DNA of 64,000 bases, taken from the NCBI GenBank assembly GCA_963795775.1, contig CAWCJL010000008.1, forward strand, positions 124,001 to 188,000, written 5' to 3'. Numbering within the stretch: position 1 is the first letter of the stretch; the number at the start of each line of letters is the position of its first letter. The notes under the pieces are model-generated. The model had not been told where the DNA came from, did not search any database, and saw only the letters and a list, made by a program, of their open reading frames with translations. Of this stretch, positions 29,874-37,730 are shown piece after piece. Position numbers and translations under genes: made by a program. This DNA comes from CAWCJL01 sp963795775 (GTDB taxonomy: Bacteria; Acidobacteriota; Terriglobia; Terriglobales; Acidobacteriaceae).

Positions 29874-30743
29874 ATGGCTCGCAACTTTCTGTTCTGGGCA
29901 GTGTCAACAAAGGCAGCCGTGAAATACCTTGCGCCAGTCGTTCTCTTTCTCTCCTGTGTTGCCGGCACAGTGCTTCCGGCAAAGGCCCAGCCCTCGCTGG
30001 ACTGGGTGCCCCGCGGCATGGAGGAGATCGGCCGCACCGCCGCCTTTCATACCGACTTCACCTTCGACAAGACCATGCTGCAGGTGGCTAGCGGCATGAT
30101 GTACAGCGACGATCAAAACGTGCAGCACGCAGTGGCGAAACTGAACGGCATCTCCGTGCACTCCTATCGCTTCGCTGCGCCCGGCATGTATGACCCGCGC
30201 CGCCTCCAGGCCGTCCGCGAGCAATACCGCGCTGCCGGCTGGCAGCACCTGGTCAGCGCCGAGTCGCACCGCGACTTTGAGGAAGGCAAGCGCACGGACT
30301 TGTGGATCAACTTTCAGCACATGGACGTCACCGGCATGGTGCTGCTTTTCGAAGACGGCAAGAACCTGAACCTGATCGCACTCTCCGGTGAGCTGAGCCC
30401 GCTCGACCTACTGCACCTACGCGGACATTTCGGCATTCCCAGGTTCTCCGGCGATCGCTTCGAGCCGGCTCCGCGGAACGGGACTGCGCCACGCGCCGAG
30501 GTCGCTCCGCGGTACCAGGCCCCGCAGCCTCAGCCGGCTCCGGGATACGAACCCGCCCCGGGCTCCGAAGCCGCTCAGGGCTACGAACCCGCTCCAGCGC
30601 CGAACACGCCGCCGCCTGTGCAGGGAGCTCCCGGGTACGACGAAGCGCCACAGCAGAATGCCGCTCCCCCGGAGCCCGCCTACCCGGCGCAGCCCGGCAG
30701 TCCCATCGCCAAGCCGTCGCCCTACCCGCAGGACCCACAGTAG
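29874..30743 (+). CDS. secreted protein with proline-rich C-terminus, unknown function
   Basis: The 289-residue product has a signal peptide (APVVLFLSCVAGTVLPAKA ending AQ). A globular part of about 160 residues follows, with LDWVPRGMEEIGRTAAF and MVLLFEDGKNLNLIALSGEL; the overall layout recalls small secreted DUF4252-like proteins but I am not certain. The last ~100 residues are rich in Pro, Ala and Glu with imperfect repeats such as PGYEPAPGS and QGYEPAPAP, probably an extended cell-envelope spacer. A GTG at 29919 with AAAGG upstream would give a more compact signal peptide and may be the true start. Confidence 0.75.
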   Translation: MARNFLFWAVSTKAAVKYLAPVVLFLSCVAGTVLPAKAQPSLDWVPRGMEEIGRTAAFHTDFTFDKTMLQVASGMMYSDDQNVQHAVAKLNGISVHSYRFAAPGMYDPRRLQAVREQYRAAGWQHLVSAESHRDFEEGKRTDLWINFQHMDVTGMVLLFEDGKNLNLIALSGELSPLDLLHLRGHFGIPRFSGDRFEPAPRNGTAPRAEVAPRYQAPQPQPAPGYEPAPGSEAAQGYEPAPAPNTPPPVQGAPGYDEAPQQNAAPPEPAYPAQPGSPIAKPSPYPQDPQ

Positions 30744-30774
30744 ACACTCGCGAAACTGGCGCGGACTTCGGCGC

Positions 30775-31518
30775 TCAAATCTTGCGCAAAGCCTGGAAGA
30801 GCAGCAGCATCGCCACACACACCAGGCCGGCGTGAACGTACCGGAGAAAGGGCTCTCCCCGTAGCCGGTGGTTGATCACTCTGCCGAGAAATATGGCGGG
30901 AAGCGCTACCGAAAGCGACACCAGGTAGTCGCGCGTGACCACCGGAACCCATAAACCCGCGAGCCAGTATCCTCCCATTGCAACCATGCTCGAGGGCAGA
31001 AAATAGCCCTGTAGCGTGGCGCGGAAGTGCTGCGGAGACCAGCGCCGCATCGATCCATAGATGACGAGCGGCGGCCCGTTCATTCCGTAGGCGCCGCCGA
31101 GCACGCCCGCCAGGAATCCACACCCCAGAAGCCATACACGGCTGTCGCTGTGTAGTTCCGGGGGCTTTCTGCCCAGAAGAAAGTAACCGGAAAACAGCAC
31201 AAGACCAACCGCCAGAACAGCTTTCACCGCGTGCGGATGAGCGCTCGCCAGCAGCGCGACTCCGCAGGGAATCCCCAGAAACGTGGGCGCCAGCAGCCAG
31301 CCCGTGCTGCGGATGTGGATCTTCCGCCAGTCCTGAACGACCACCACGGCAGCAATCGTAATTGAGAGGAGAACCACAACCGGAGTAGCGATTTCGATCG
31401 GAAGACTGAGCGCAAGCAGGGGAACAGCAATCAGCGCTTCACCAAAGCCGAATGTCGATCGAACCAGCGTGGCGAAAAACACCACCAGGAGCAGTTGCAC
31501 CGTCGCAGCGTCCATCAT
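30775..31518 (-). CDS. TauE/SafE family membrane permease
   Basis: The 247-residue product has about eight hydrophobic segments in two homologous halves, as in the TauE/SafE (former DUF81) family of small-anion or sulfur-compound permeases. Family features are FFATLVRSTFGFGEALIAVP at the N-terminus and GVLGGAYGMNGPPLVIYG at the start of the second half. The substrate cannot be read from sequence, and no sulfur-metabolism genes lie nearby. It converges with the proline-rich secreted protein gene 31 bases away. Confidence 0.88.
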   Translation of the reverse strand: MMDAATVQLLLVVFFATLVRSTFGFGEALIAVPLLALSLPIEIATPVVVLLSITIAAVVVVQDWRKIHIRSTGWLLAPTFLGIPCGVALLASAHPHAVKAVLAVGLVLFSGYFLLGRKPPELHSDSRVWLLGCGFLAGVLGGAYGMNGPPLVIYGSMRRWSPQHFRATLQGYFLPSSMVAMGGYWLAGLWVPVVTRDYLVSLSVALPAIFLGRVINHRLRGEPFLRYVHAGLVCVAMLLLFQALRKI

Positions 31519-31678
31519 CTCCTTAAGCGTGGGCCAGAGCGAATGCCTGCCGACTCCACATTATCTTTCTTATCGGCATCGCGCTTACGTCCGGGTCCAG
31601 AGTCGGCAGCCTACATTTCTATCGACCAACCCGCTGGCACGAGAATTCACCCACCCCGCGATCCACGTCCCCGGCCCA

Positions 31679-31708
31679 TTGGCCTTCATCAGCGCCGTCA
31701 ATTATGCT
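31679..31708 (+). promoter_or_regulatory. possible promoter of the aldehyde dehydrogenase gene
   Basis: TTGGCC at 31679-31684 and TATGCT at 31703-31708 are 18 bases apart, an imperfect sigma70 pair about 55 bases before the GTG start. The 243-base gap between the divergent permease and dehydrogenase genes shows no other strong signal. Confidence 0.3.
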
Positions 31709-31761
31709 TGCCTGTTTGGCCAAGCTTTGCCTGATACCTGGGCTGGCCTGAAAGAGGATAC

Positions 31762-33255
31762 GTGGCAGCGAAAATTTACAAGAACCTGATCGGCGGCCAG
31801 TGGGTCGCCTCCCACAGTGGCAAGACCTTTGAAAACCTGAACCCGGCAGACACCCGCGATGTGGTCGGCATCTTCCAGGCCTCCGACGCGCTCGATGTGG
31901 ACGACGCCGTCAAGGCCGCAGCCACGGCCTTTGAGACCTGGCGCCTGGTGCCCGCCCCCAAGCGGGCGGAGATCCTGTACCGCACCGGCGAGCTGCTCTC
32001 GAAGCGCAAGGAAGAGTTCGCCCGCGATATGACGCGCGAAATGGGCAAGGTGCTCAACGAGACGCGTGGCGACGTGCAAGAGGCCATCGACACCGCGTAC
32101 TACATGGCCGGCGAGGGCCGCCGGCTCTTCGGCCAAACCACCCCCTCGGAACTGCGCAACAAGTTCGCCATGTCCGTCCGCATGCCAGTGGGCGTTATCG
32201 GCATGATCGCGCCGTGGAACTTCCCCATGGCCATTCCGTCTTGGAAGCTCTTTCCCGCCCTGGTCTGCGGCAATACCTGCGTGATCAAGCCGGCGGAGGA
32301 CACTCCCCTCTCCACCTATCACCTAGTCGAAACTCTTATGGAAGCTGGCCTGCCCGCAGGCGTGGTCAACATCATCACCGGCTTCGGCCCAGAAGCCGGC
32401 GCCCCGCTGGTCGAGCACCCGCAGGTCCGAGCGATTTCCTTTACCGGGTCCAGCGAAGTGGGCCGGATCGTCGGTCAGACCGCAGCGGGACACTTCAAGC
32501 CCTGCTCGCTCGAGATGGGCGGCAAGAACGCCATGATCGTGCTCGATGACGCCAACCTCGACCTCGCCCTCGACGGCGCTGTCTGGGGCGCCTTTGGCAC
32601 CACCGGCCAGCGTTGCACCGCGACCAGCCGCATCATCGTGGACCGCAACATCGCCCGCGAATTCACTGACAAGCTCGCCTTGCGCGCACAGCACATGCGC
32701 GTGGGCAATGGTCTGGAAGAAGGGATGGAGATGGGCCCGCAGGTCAACCCGCAGCAGATCGAGACCTCCACGCGCTACGTAGACATCGCGCAAAAGGAAG
32801 GTGCGCGCCTGGTCACCGGCGGCAAGCGCCTGACCGAGAGCAGCTACAGCAACGGCCACTTCTTCGCGCCCACCATCTTCGCCGACGTTGCGCCGGAGAT
32901 GCGCATCGCCCAGGAAGAGGTCTTTGGCCCGGTGGTCTCGATTGTCGAGTGCGACGGTATTGAAGATGCCATTCGCATTGCGAACGGCATCCAGTACGGC
33001 CTCTCTACCGCACTCTACTCACGCGACGTGAACAAGGCCTTCCGCGCCATCCGCGATCTCGAAGCCGGCATCACCTACGTCAACGCCCCCACCATCGGCG
33101 CCGAAGTCCACCTGCCCTTCGGCGGCGTCAAGCAGACCGGCAACGGCCACCGCGAAGGCGGCACCGGCGCCCTGGACTTCTACACCACCTGGAAATCCGT
33201 CTACATTGACTACTCCGACAAACTGCAGCGGGCACAGATCGACACGGGGGAATGA
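31762..33255 (+). CDS. NAD(P)-dependent aldehyde dehydrogenase
   Basis: The 497-residue product is a complete aldehyde dehydrogenase. The NAD-binding stretch APWNFPMAIPSWKLFPAL, the FTGSSEVGR loop, the general base in LEMGGKNAM, the catalytic cysteine in GQRCTA and the late PFGGVKQTGN are all in place. The end KSVYIDYSDKLQRAQID is found in a subgroup used for semialdehyde substrates, but the exact substrate is not clear. Translation starts at a GTG at 31762 behind AAAGAGGA. A decayed second copy of the 3' end of such a gene lies at 34436-34635. Confidence 0.92.
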   Translation: MAAKIYKNLIGGQWVASHSGKTFENLNPADTRDVVGIFQASDALDVDDAVKAAATAFETWRLVPAPKRAEILYRTGELLSKRKEEFARDMTREMGKVLNETRGDVQEAIDTAYYMAGEGRRLFGQTTPSELRNKFAMSVRMPVGVIGMIAPWNFPMAIPSWKLFPALVCGNTCVIKPAEDTPLSTYHLVETLMEAGLPAGVVNIITGFGPEAGAPLVEHPQVRAISFTGSSEVGRIVGQTAAGHFKPCSLEMGGKNAMIVLDDANLDLALDGAVWGAFGTTGQRCTATSRIIVDRNIAREFTDKLALRAQHMRVGNGLEEGMEMGPQVNPQQIETSTRYVDIAQKEGARLVTGGKRLTESSYSNGHFFAPTIFADVAPEMRIAQEEVFGPVVSIVECDGIEDAIRIANGIQYGLSTALYSRDVNKAFRAIRDLEAGITYVNAPTIGAEVHLPFGGVKQTGNGHREGGTGALDFYTTWKSVYIDYSDKLQRAQIDTGE

Positions 33256-33403
33256 GAAGGAACGGTTGTACGTTTGCTCTGATCGATCTCTCAACAATCA
33301 GGCAAGCAACGCTTCAATCCAGCATGCGCTCCATATAGAAGACAGCGCGGGATTTTGGTGTCCTCCTGTTGCAAGTTCCAAATTGATGCAGGAAGACAAA
33401 AAC

Positions 33404-34429
33404 ATGAGTTCCGAAAGAAATCCCCTATCGCGGCGTGATCTTGTCACCCATCTTGGAGCCGGCATCGCCGGCGTAGCGCTGACCGCGGGTTTTCCCGCCG
33501 CGGAAGCCCAGTCTGGAGGCGTCCAGAATCCGACCGGGTCGACAGCGGCTCCGTTTGTGGATCCGAAGACCAAGTACCCTCAGCCCCCTTATCCAGGCCA
33601 GTCACAGCCATGGCCGGGGTTGGCCAGCAAGATGAATCCCCGGCCCGACCACGGCGAGACCAGTTACAAGGGCTCTGGCCGGCTGATGGGGCGCAAAGCG
33701 CTGATTACCGGCGGCGATTCGGGGATGGGACGCGCAGCCGCCATCGCTTATGCGCGCGAGGGCGCGGATGTCGCCATCAGCTACTATCCAACGGAAGAGC
33801 CTGACGCGCAGGAGGTAGTTCAGCTCATTCAGTCTGCAGGCCGCAAAGTCATTCCGATACCCGGCGACCTGCGGCAGGAAAGCTATTGCACTGATCTGGT
33901 CTCAAAGGCAGTGGCCGGGCTGGGCGGCCTCGATATCGTCGTCTCGAATGCCGGGCGCCAGCAACAGTGCGAAGACCTGCTTCAGCTCACGACCGAAGCT
34001 TTTGACGCGACCCTTAAGACGAATCTCTACGCGCCATTCTGGATTTTCAAGGCCGCCCTGCCGCACCTGAAGCCGGGCTCCTGCATCATCGCCACCACCT
34101 CGGAACAGGCCTACGATCCCTCCGCGAACCTGTACGACTACGCCCAGACCAAGGCAGCGACGATGAACTTCGTCAAATCGCTGGCCAAGCAGCTCGGCCC
34201 CAAAGGCATTCGCGTAAACGGCGTTGCTCCAGGACCCATCTGGACGCCTCTCCAGGTCTCCGGCGGAGCGACCCAGGAACACCTCATCCACTTCGGCCAG
34301 GACTATCCGCTGGGACGCGCCGGGCAGCCCGCCGAACTGGCCAGCATCTATGTGCAGCTCGCGGCCAATGACGCCAGCTACACAACAGGAAACATCTACG
34401 GCGCAGGCGGCGGAAAGGGACAGCCCTAA
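33404..34429 (+). CDS. Tat-exported short-chain dehydrogenase/reductase
   Basis: The 341-residue product begins MSSERNPLSRRDLVTHLGAG, a twin-arginine signal, followed by a proline-rich linker and an SDR domain from about residue 95. The cofactor motif TGGDSGMG, the NAG-type segment VVSNAGRQQ, the active-site serine in IIATTSEQ and the YxxxK pair in YDYAQTK are present, and GPIWTPLQVSGG is typical of the GhrA/YhdF-like group of SDRs. AGGAAG eight bases before 33404 supports this start. It follows the aldehyde dehydrogenase after 148 bases, so redox substrates may be linked, which is an inference. Confidence 0.9.
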   Translation: MSSERNPLSRRDLVTHLGAGIAGVALTAGFPAAEAQSGGVQNPTGSTAAPFVDPKTKYPQPPYPGQSQPWPGLASKMNPRPDHGETSYKGSGRLMGRKALITGGDSGMGRAAAIAYAREGADVAISYYPTEEPDAQEVVQLIQSAGRKVIPIPGDLRQESYCTDLVSKAVAGLGGLDIVVSNAGRQQQCEDLLQLTTEAFDATLKTNLYAPFWIFKAALPHLKPGSCIIATTSEQAYDPSANLYDYAQTKAATMNFVKSLAKQLGPKGIRVNGVAPGPIWTPLQVSGGATQEHLIHFGQDYPLGRAGQPAELASIYVQLAANDASYTTGNIYGAGGGKGQP

Positions 34430-34435
34430 CAGCAT

Positions 34436-34635
34436 CCCGACCTCGAAGGCGGTCTTGCCTACGCCAATGCGCCCATCGGCGCGGAGGTGGATTGCCCTTT
34501 GGTGGCGTGAAGCAGACCGGCAATGACGAGCGCGAAGACGGCCACGGCCCCGAAATTTTTAGGGCGATATCGAAGTCCCGTCTGATCGGGTACTCGGAGA
34601 TTGCAGAGAAATGCAGATTAATATGGGAGAGTGAA
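34436..34635 (+). pseudogene. decayed 3' end of an aldehyde dehydrogenase gene
   Basis: Just after the SDR stop the sequence translates as DLEGGLAYANAPIGAEVD, then after a one-base frame change PFGGVKQTGNDEREDGHGP and later SRLIGYSEIAEKCRL. This parallels DLEAGITYVNAPTIGAEVHL, PFGGVKQTGNGHREGGTG and YSDKLQRAQ at the end of the intact gene at 31762-33255. There is also a lost codon and no upstream part. It is a truncated, frameshifted relic, left by duplication or recombination around the SDR gene. Confidence 0.8.
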
Positions 34636-34789
34636 CGTGTACGATCTGGATCTCTGTTTTTGATCTCTCTTTTCTTTCCGGACTATTGCTGATTCAAGTT
34701 TCAGTTGGACAGTTCCAAATCATTCTGCATTTTTGTGAAATGTGAGCATAAGCATTGAACAATCATTAACGGTCATAAACCCGAAATGA
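34636..34789. other. non-coding, AT-richer spacer
   Basis: This stretch is visibly richer in A and T than its surroundings (for example TTTTTGATCTCTCTTTTC-like runs near 34660). I see no gene, hairpin or recognised repeat here. It separates the aldehyde dehydrogenase relic from a headless reading frame. Confidence 0.5.
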
Positions 34790-35005
34790 TCAGAGGCTTG
34801 GAAATCTGAGAACCCTGAAGAGGCTGTTTGCGAAGCCTCCTGTGTTCTCAAGTTGTTGGGAAAAACGATAACCGCGGTAGAACGTATTGAGCAAAACGGA
34901 ATTAGTTTGAGATTCGGCAATGTGTTGACCCTGGAAATCTCCGGCGCTAACAAGGATTACGAGTGCTACCAAATCGACGGACCTGGAGGATTGCTGGTTG
35001 TTTAG
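34790..35005 (+). pseudogene. headless reading frame, possible gene remnant
   Basis: Seventy-one codons are open between two stops and end at TAG 35003-35005. The translation contains LLGKTITAVERIEQNGISLR, LTLEISGANKDYECYQIDG and PGGLLVV, which looks like a genuine small beta-rich protein, resembling uncharacterised 100-150-residue proteins. There is no ATG or GTG at a fitting place; a TTG near 34853 would give about 50 residues. I favour an N-terminally truncated gene over a functional one. Confidence 0.4.
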
Positions 35006-35045
35006 CCTTCACTTATACGACTGAGCAAGGAGTAGAATCAGGCCC

Positions 35046-35282
35046 ATGCCGCGTGCTTCAGACAATCTTTTCCAGCAGGCTCTGCAACTTCCCGAGCACG
35101 AACGCGTCATGCTTGCCGACTTGCTGCTGGAAAGCGTGCCATCCCCTCCCATGAAGGAGCTTACTGACGAGGAGTGGTCGGCAGAACTTCAAAGGCGCGT
35201 AGACGATATCGATCAGGACAGGGTCGCTCTTGTGAATTGGGATGATTTGCACGCTCAGCTTCGTGCTCGACTTCGCAGGTGA
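35046..35282 (+). CDS. addiction module antitoxin
   Basis: The 78-residue product matches the small antitoxins of the putative addiction module family (TIGR02574-like): FQQALQLPEHERVMLADLLL, ESVPSPPMKELTDEEW and ELQRRVDDID. Such proteins bind and neutralise the partner toxin and usually repress their own promoter. The stop overlaps the start of the ParE-like gene in GTGA, the standard coupling for these pairs. Confidence 0.88.
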   Translation: MPRASDNLFQQALQLPEHERVMLADLLLESVPSPPMKELTDEEWSAELQRRVDDIDQDRVALVNWDDLHAQLRARLRR

Positions 35283-35578
35283 GTTTTTCCATTCACCCTG
35301 CCGCCTCGCGTGAAATCGATACGGCTTTCACCTGGTACCTGGAAAGGAATCGAAGTGCCGCCGAACGCTTTCTGGATGAACTCGCATGCACGATGCACCA
35401 GGTTCGCACTGCCCCTCACATCTTTCCGCTCTACCTGCACAAGACCCGTCGCGCACTCGTAAATCACTACCCGTACTTGATCGTTTTTGCTCACAGACCA
35501 CAGGGTGTCCGCGTCATCGCAATTGCTCACGGTGCACGTGACCCCGGTTACTGGAGCAGGCGTCTCCCTGAGGTATGA
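35279..35578 (+). CDS. RelE/ParE-family toxin
   Basis: The 99-residue product has the RelE/ParE fold signature: ASREIDTAFTWYLERN at the N-terminus, AAERFLDELACTMHQVRTAP, then the core FPLYLHKTRRALVNHYPYLI and RVIAIAHGARDPGYW. Members inhibit gyrase or cut ribosome-bound mRNA; which applies here cannot be told. It starts at a GTG overlapping the antitoxin stop. The stop is 31 bases before the alanine dehydrogenase start. Confidence 0.9.
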   Translation: MSFSIHPAASREIDTAFTWYLERNRSAAERFLDELACTMHQVRTAPHIFPLYLHKTRRALVNHYPYLIVFAHRPQGVRVIAIAHGARDPGYWSRRLPEV

Positions 35579-35609
35579 TCGTCTGTTTGCCCCAGCTTCA
35601 GGAGAACCC

Positions 35610-36725
35610 ATGATCATCGGAGTACCCAAGGAAATCAAAGACCACGAGAGCCGCGTCGGCATCACGCCGGCCGGCGTAAAGGCCCTCGCCGATGCCGGAC
35701 ACAAGGTCCTGGTCGAGACCCATGCCGGCGAGCTCTCCGCCTTCACCGACGACGAATATCAGGCCGCGGGCGCCGAGATCGTCGGCTCCGCCCACAACGT
35801 CTGGGGCACCGCCGATATGGTCGTCAAGGTGAAAGAGCCGGTCGAGAAGGAATACGGCTTCTTCCGAGACGGCCTCACGCTTTTCACCTATCTCCACCTT
35901 GCGCCCTTGCCCGCGCTTACCGATGAGCTCCTGAAAAAGAAGGTGACCGGCATCGCCTACGAGACCGTCCGCGACCGCTCCGGCGCGCTCCCGCTGCTCA
36001 CGCCTATGTCCGAGGTGGCCGGCCGCATCTCCGTCCAGGTCGGTGCGTCCTATCTCGAAAAGGAACACGGCGGTCGCGGCCTGCTGCTGGGCGGCGTACC
36101 CGGCGTGCCTCCCGCAAACGTCTGTATCATCGGCGGCGGAATCGTCGGAACCAACGCCGCAAAGATCGCGCTCGGTATGGGCGCTAAGGTCACGATCGTG
36201 GACCTGAACCTGAACCGCCTGCGTGAACTCGACGACATCTTCGGCGGTCGCGTCTACACGCTCGCATCGAATTCCTATAACGTCGCCCAGGCCGCGCGGG
36301 AGGCCGACCTCCTCATCGGCGGCGTGCTCATTCCCGGCGCTGCCGCTCCCAAGATCGTCACCCGCGCCATGGTTGAGAAGATGAAAAAGGGCGCCGTCAT
36401 CGTCGATGTCGCCATCGACCAGGGCGGCTGCATCGAGACCGCCAAGCCGACAACGCACAGCGACCCCTCCTACACCGTCAACGGCGTCGTGCACTATTGC
36501 GTCACCAACATGCCCGCTGCTGTGCCCAACACCTCCACGCTCGCTCTCACCAACGCGACGTTTCCGTATGTCCTGAAGCTCGCGCAGCTCGGAGCCAAAG
36601 GCGCGATCCTCGCCGATCCCGGCATTGCCGAAGGCGTAAACACCTACAGCGGCACGCTGACCTATGAAGCCGTGGCACAGGCCCAGGGCAAGCCGTGGAA
36701 GCCCGTCAGCGACCTGCTCGGCTGA
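35610..36725 (+). CDS. ald: alanine dehydrogenase
   Basis: Ald converts L-alanine to pyruvate and ammonia with NAD. The 371-residue product starts MIIGVPKEIKDHESRVGITP with AGGAG upstream at 35601. LAPLPALTDELL and the lysine/histidine catalytic region are in place, the Rossmann motif is IIGGGIVGTNAA, and GAVIVDVAIDQGGCIETAKP and NMPAAVPNTSTLALTNATFP are strongly conserved in the family. It lies after the toxin gene in the same direction but is probably expressed separately. A clear hairpin follows the stop. Confidence 0.97.
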   Translation: MIIGVPKEIKDHESRVGITPAGVKALADAGHKVLVETHAGELSAFTDDEYQAAGAEIVGSAHNVWGTADMVVKVKEPVEKEYGFFRDGLTLFTYLHLAPLPALTDELLKKKVTGIAYETVRDRSGALPLLTPMSEVAGRISVQVGASYLEKEHGGRGLLLGGVPGVPPANVCIIGGGIVGTNAAKIALGMGAKVTIVDLNLNRLRELDDIFGGRVYTLASNSYNVAQAAREADLLIGGVLIPGAAAPKIVTRAMVEKMKKGAVIVDVAIDQGGCIETAKPTTHSDPSYTVNGVVHYCVTNMPAAVPNTSTLALTNATFPYVLKLAQLGAKGAILADPGIAEGVNTYSGTLTYEAVAQAQGKPWKPVSDLLG

Positions 36726-36757
36726 TCGCGGTTGCCGCTCGTCTGCAGTAAAGGAAA

Positions 36758-36785
36758 GGGCGTGGCCGCAGCCACGCCCCTCTCA
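36758..36785. terminator. terminator hairpin after ald
   Basis: GGGCGTGGC at 36758-36766 pairs perfectly with GCCACGCCC at 36771-36779 around a 4-base loop. It is followed on the plus strand by CTCTCATTCCT. It lies between the stops of convergent ald and the glycine-zipper lipoprotein gene and could serve both. Confidence 0.65.
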
Positions 36786-36800
36786 TTCCTCCACCGCCCT

Positions 36801-37610
36801 TCAGCGAACCGTCACGCTGTTGTCCAGCCGGAAGACCAGAACCGTCTCCGCCGGAACCGTGACCTGCTGGTTGCCCGTGAATGCGCTGCCGGCGGTGCCT
36901 GCTCCAGCGCCCGCCAGTCCGCCAATCAGCGCGCCTTTGCCGCCGCCCGCGAGTCCGCCAATCAGCGCACCCAGGCCGCCACCGCCGCCGGCCATAACCG
37001 CCGTGCGCTTACCCTTACCCTTTTCTACGCGCTCGATGCTGCTGGTCTGCACCGGTACTTCCCGCCCACCAGCACGGATCGAGTCCAACCGCAGATCCAG
37101 CTCGCCGGCTCCCTTGAACCGTCCCTGTGACGTAGCCGTCACCACCGTGCCCGTGGCCGGCGACCCGGCGCGGATCACCGTCTTTCCGCGCACCACCACC
37201 GGCGACGCGACCGTGCCTTGGAACGTCTGGCCGGACTTGCTCGTTTTCGAGCTCAGGGTTTCCCCCAGGCTGATGCGAATCGCCGTACCCGCGGGAATGG
37301 TATAGCTCACCGGAGCGGCCGCGGCGGCCGCTGCTTCTCCCGCAGGCCGCGCCTCTTTATACTGCGCCGGAGGCGGCTGCTGCGCCTGGTACTGCGGCGG
37401 CTGTGCGCCGGAAGACGGCTGCGTGTTTCCTGTCTGCTGGTCCGTGCCCACCGGACCGGTTGCCGCAGACGGCGGCGGCGCCTGATTTTGTGCCGGTTGT
37501 TGCGCGTTCTGCGCCGGCTGGGAATTGCTGTTGCTGTGGCACCCTCCGGCAAACAGCAGGCCAGCAAGGGCAACTGGGAGCGTCAATCGCGAAACGAGGG
37601 TTGGTTTCAT
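36801..37610 (-). CDS. glycine-zipper lipoprotein
   Basis: The 269-residue product starts MKPTLVSRLTLPVALAGLLF and reaches the lipobox AGGC, so it should be lipid-anchored. A long Gln/Pro/Ala-rich linker follows. Residues about 125-205 read IPAGTAIRISLGETLSSKTS and GKTVIRAGSPATGTVV, a small conserved beta domain. The end has two glycine-zipper segments (GGLGALIGGLAGGG and KGALIGGLAGAGAG), then VPAETVLVFRLD. Such proteins are frequent in Acidobacteria and are thought to act in the envelope; exact role unknown. The longer open frame upstream has no signal peptide. Confidence 0.85.
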   Translation of the reverse strand: MKPTLVSRLTLPVALAGLLFAGGCHSNSNSQPAQNAQQPAQNQAPPPSAATGPVGTDQQTGNTQPSSGAQPPQYQAQQPPPAQYKEARPAGEAAAAAAAPVSYTIPAGTAIRISLGETLSSKTSKSGQTFQGTVASPVVVRGKTVIRAGSPATGTVVTATSQGRFKGAGELDLRLDSIRAGGREVPVQTSSIERVEKGKGKRTAVMAGGGGGLGALIGGLAGGGKGALIGGLAGAGAGTAGSAFTGNQQVTVPAETVLVFRLDNSVTVR

Positions 37611-37697
37611 AGCGGGATAAGCATAGCACTGTTCCCTTGCTGGCTTGCGGGTTGCCACCCTCTCGGTTCCATCGCATGGCAATCCCGGTAAGCTGCT

Positions 37698-37703
37698 TAT
37701 AAT
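37698..37703 (+). promoter_or_regulatory. -10 element ahead of ntrY
   Basis: A perfect TATAAT lies 28 bases before the TTG start of the histidine kinase gene. No good -35 hexamer is found 16-19 bases upstream, so an activator or an unusual -35 may be used. Confidence 0.45.
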
Positions 37704-37730
37704 CAGAGCGTTCAGAGAGGAGCGCGCCCT

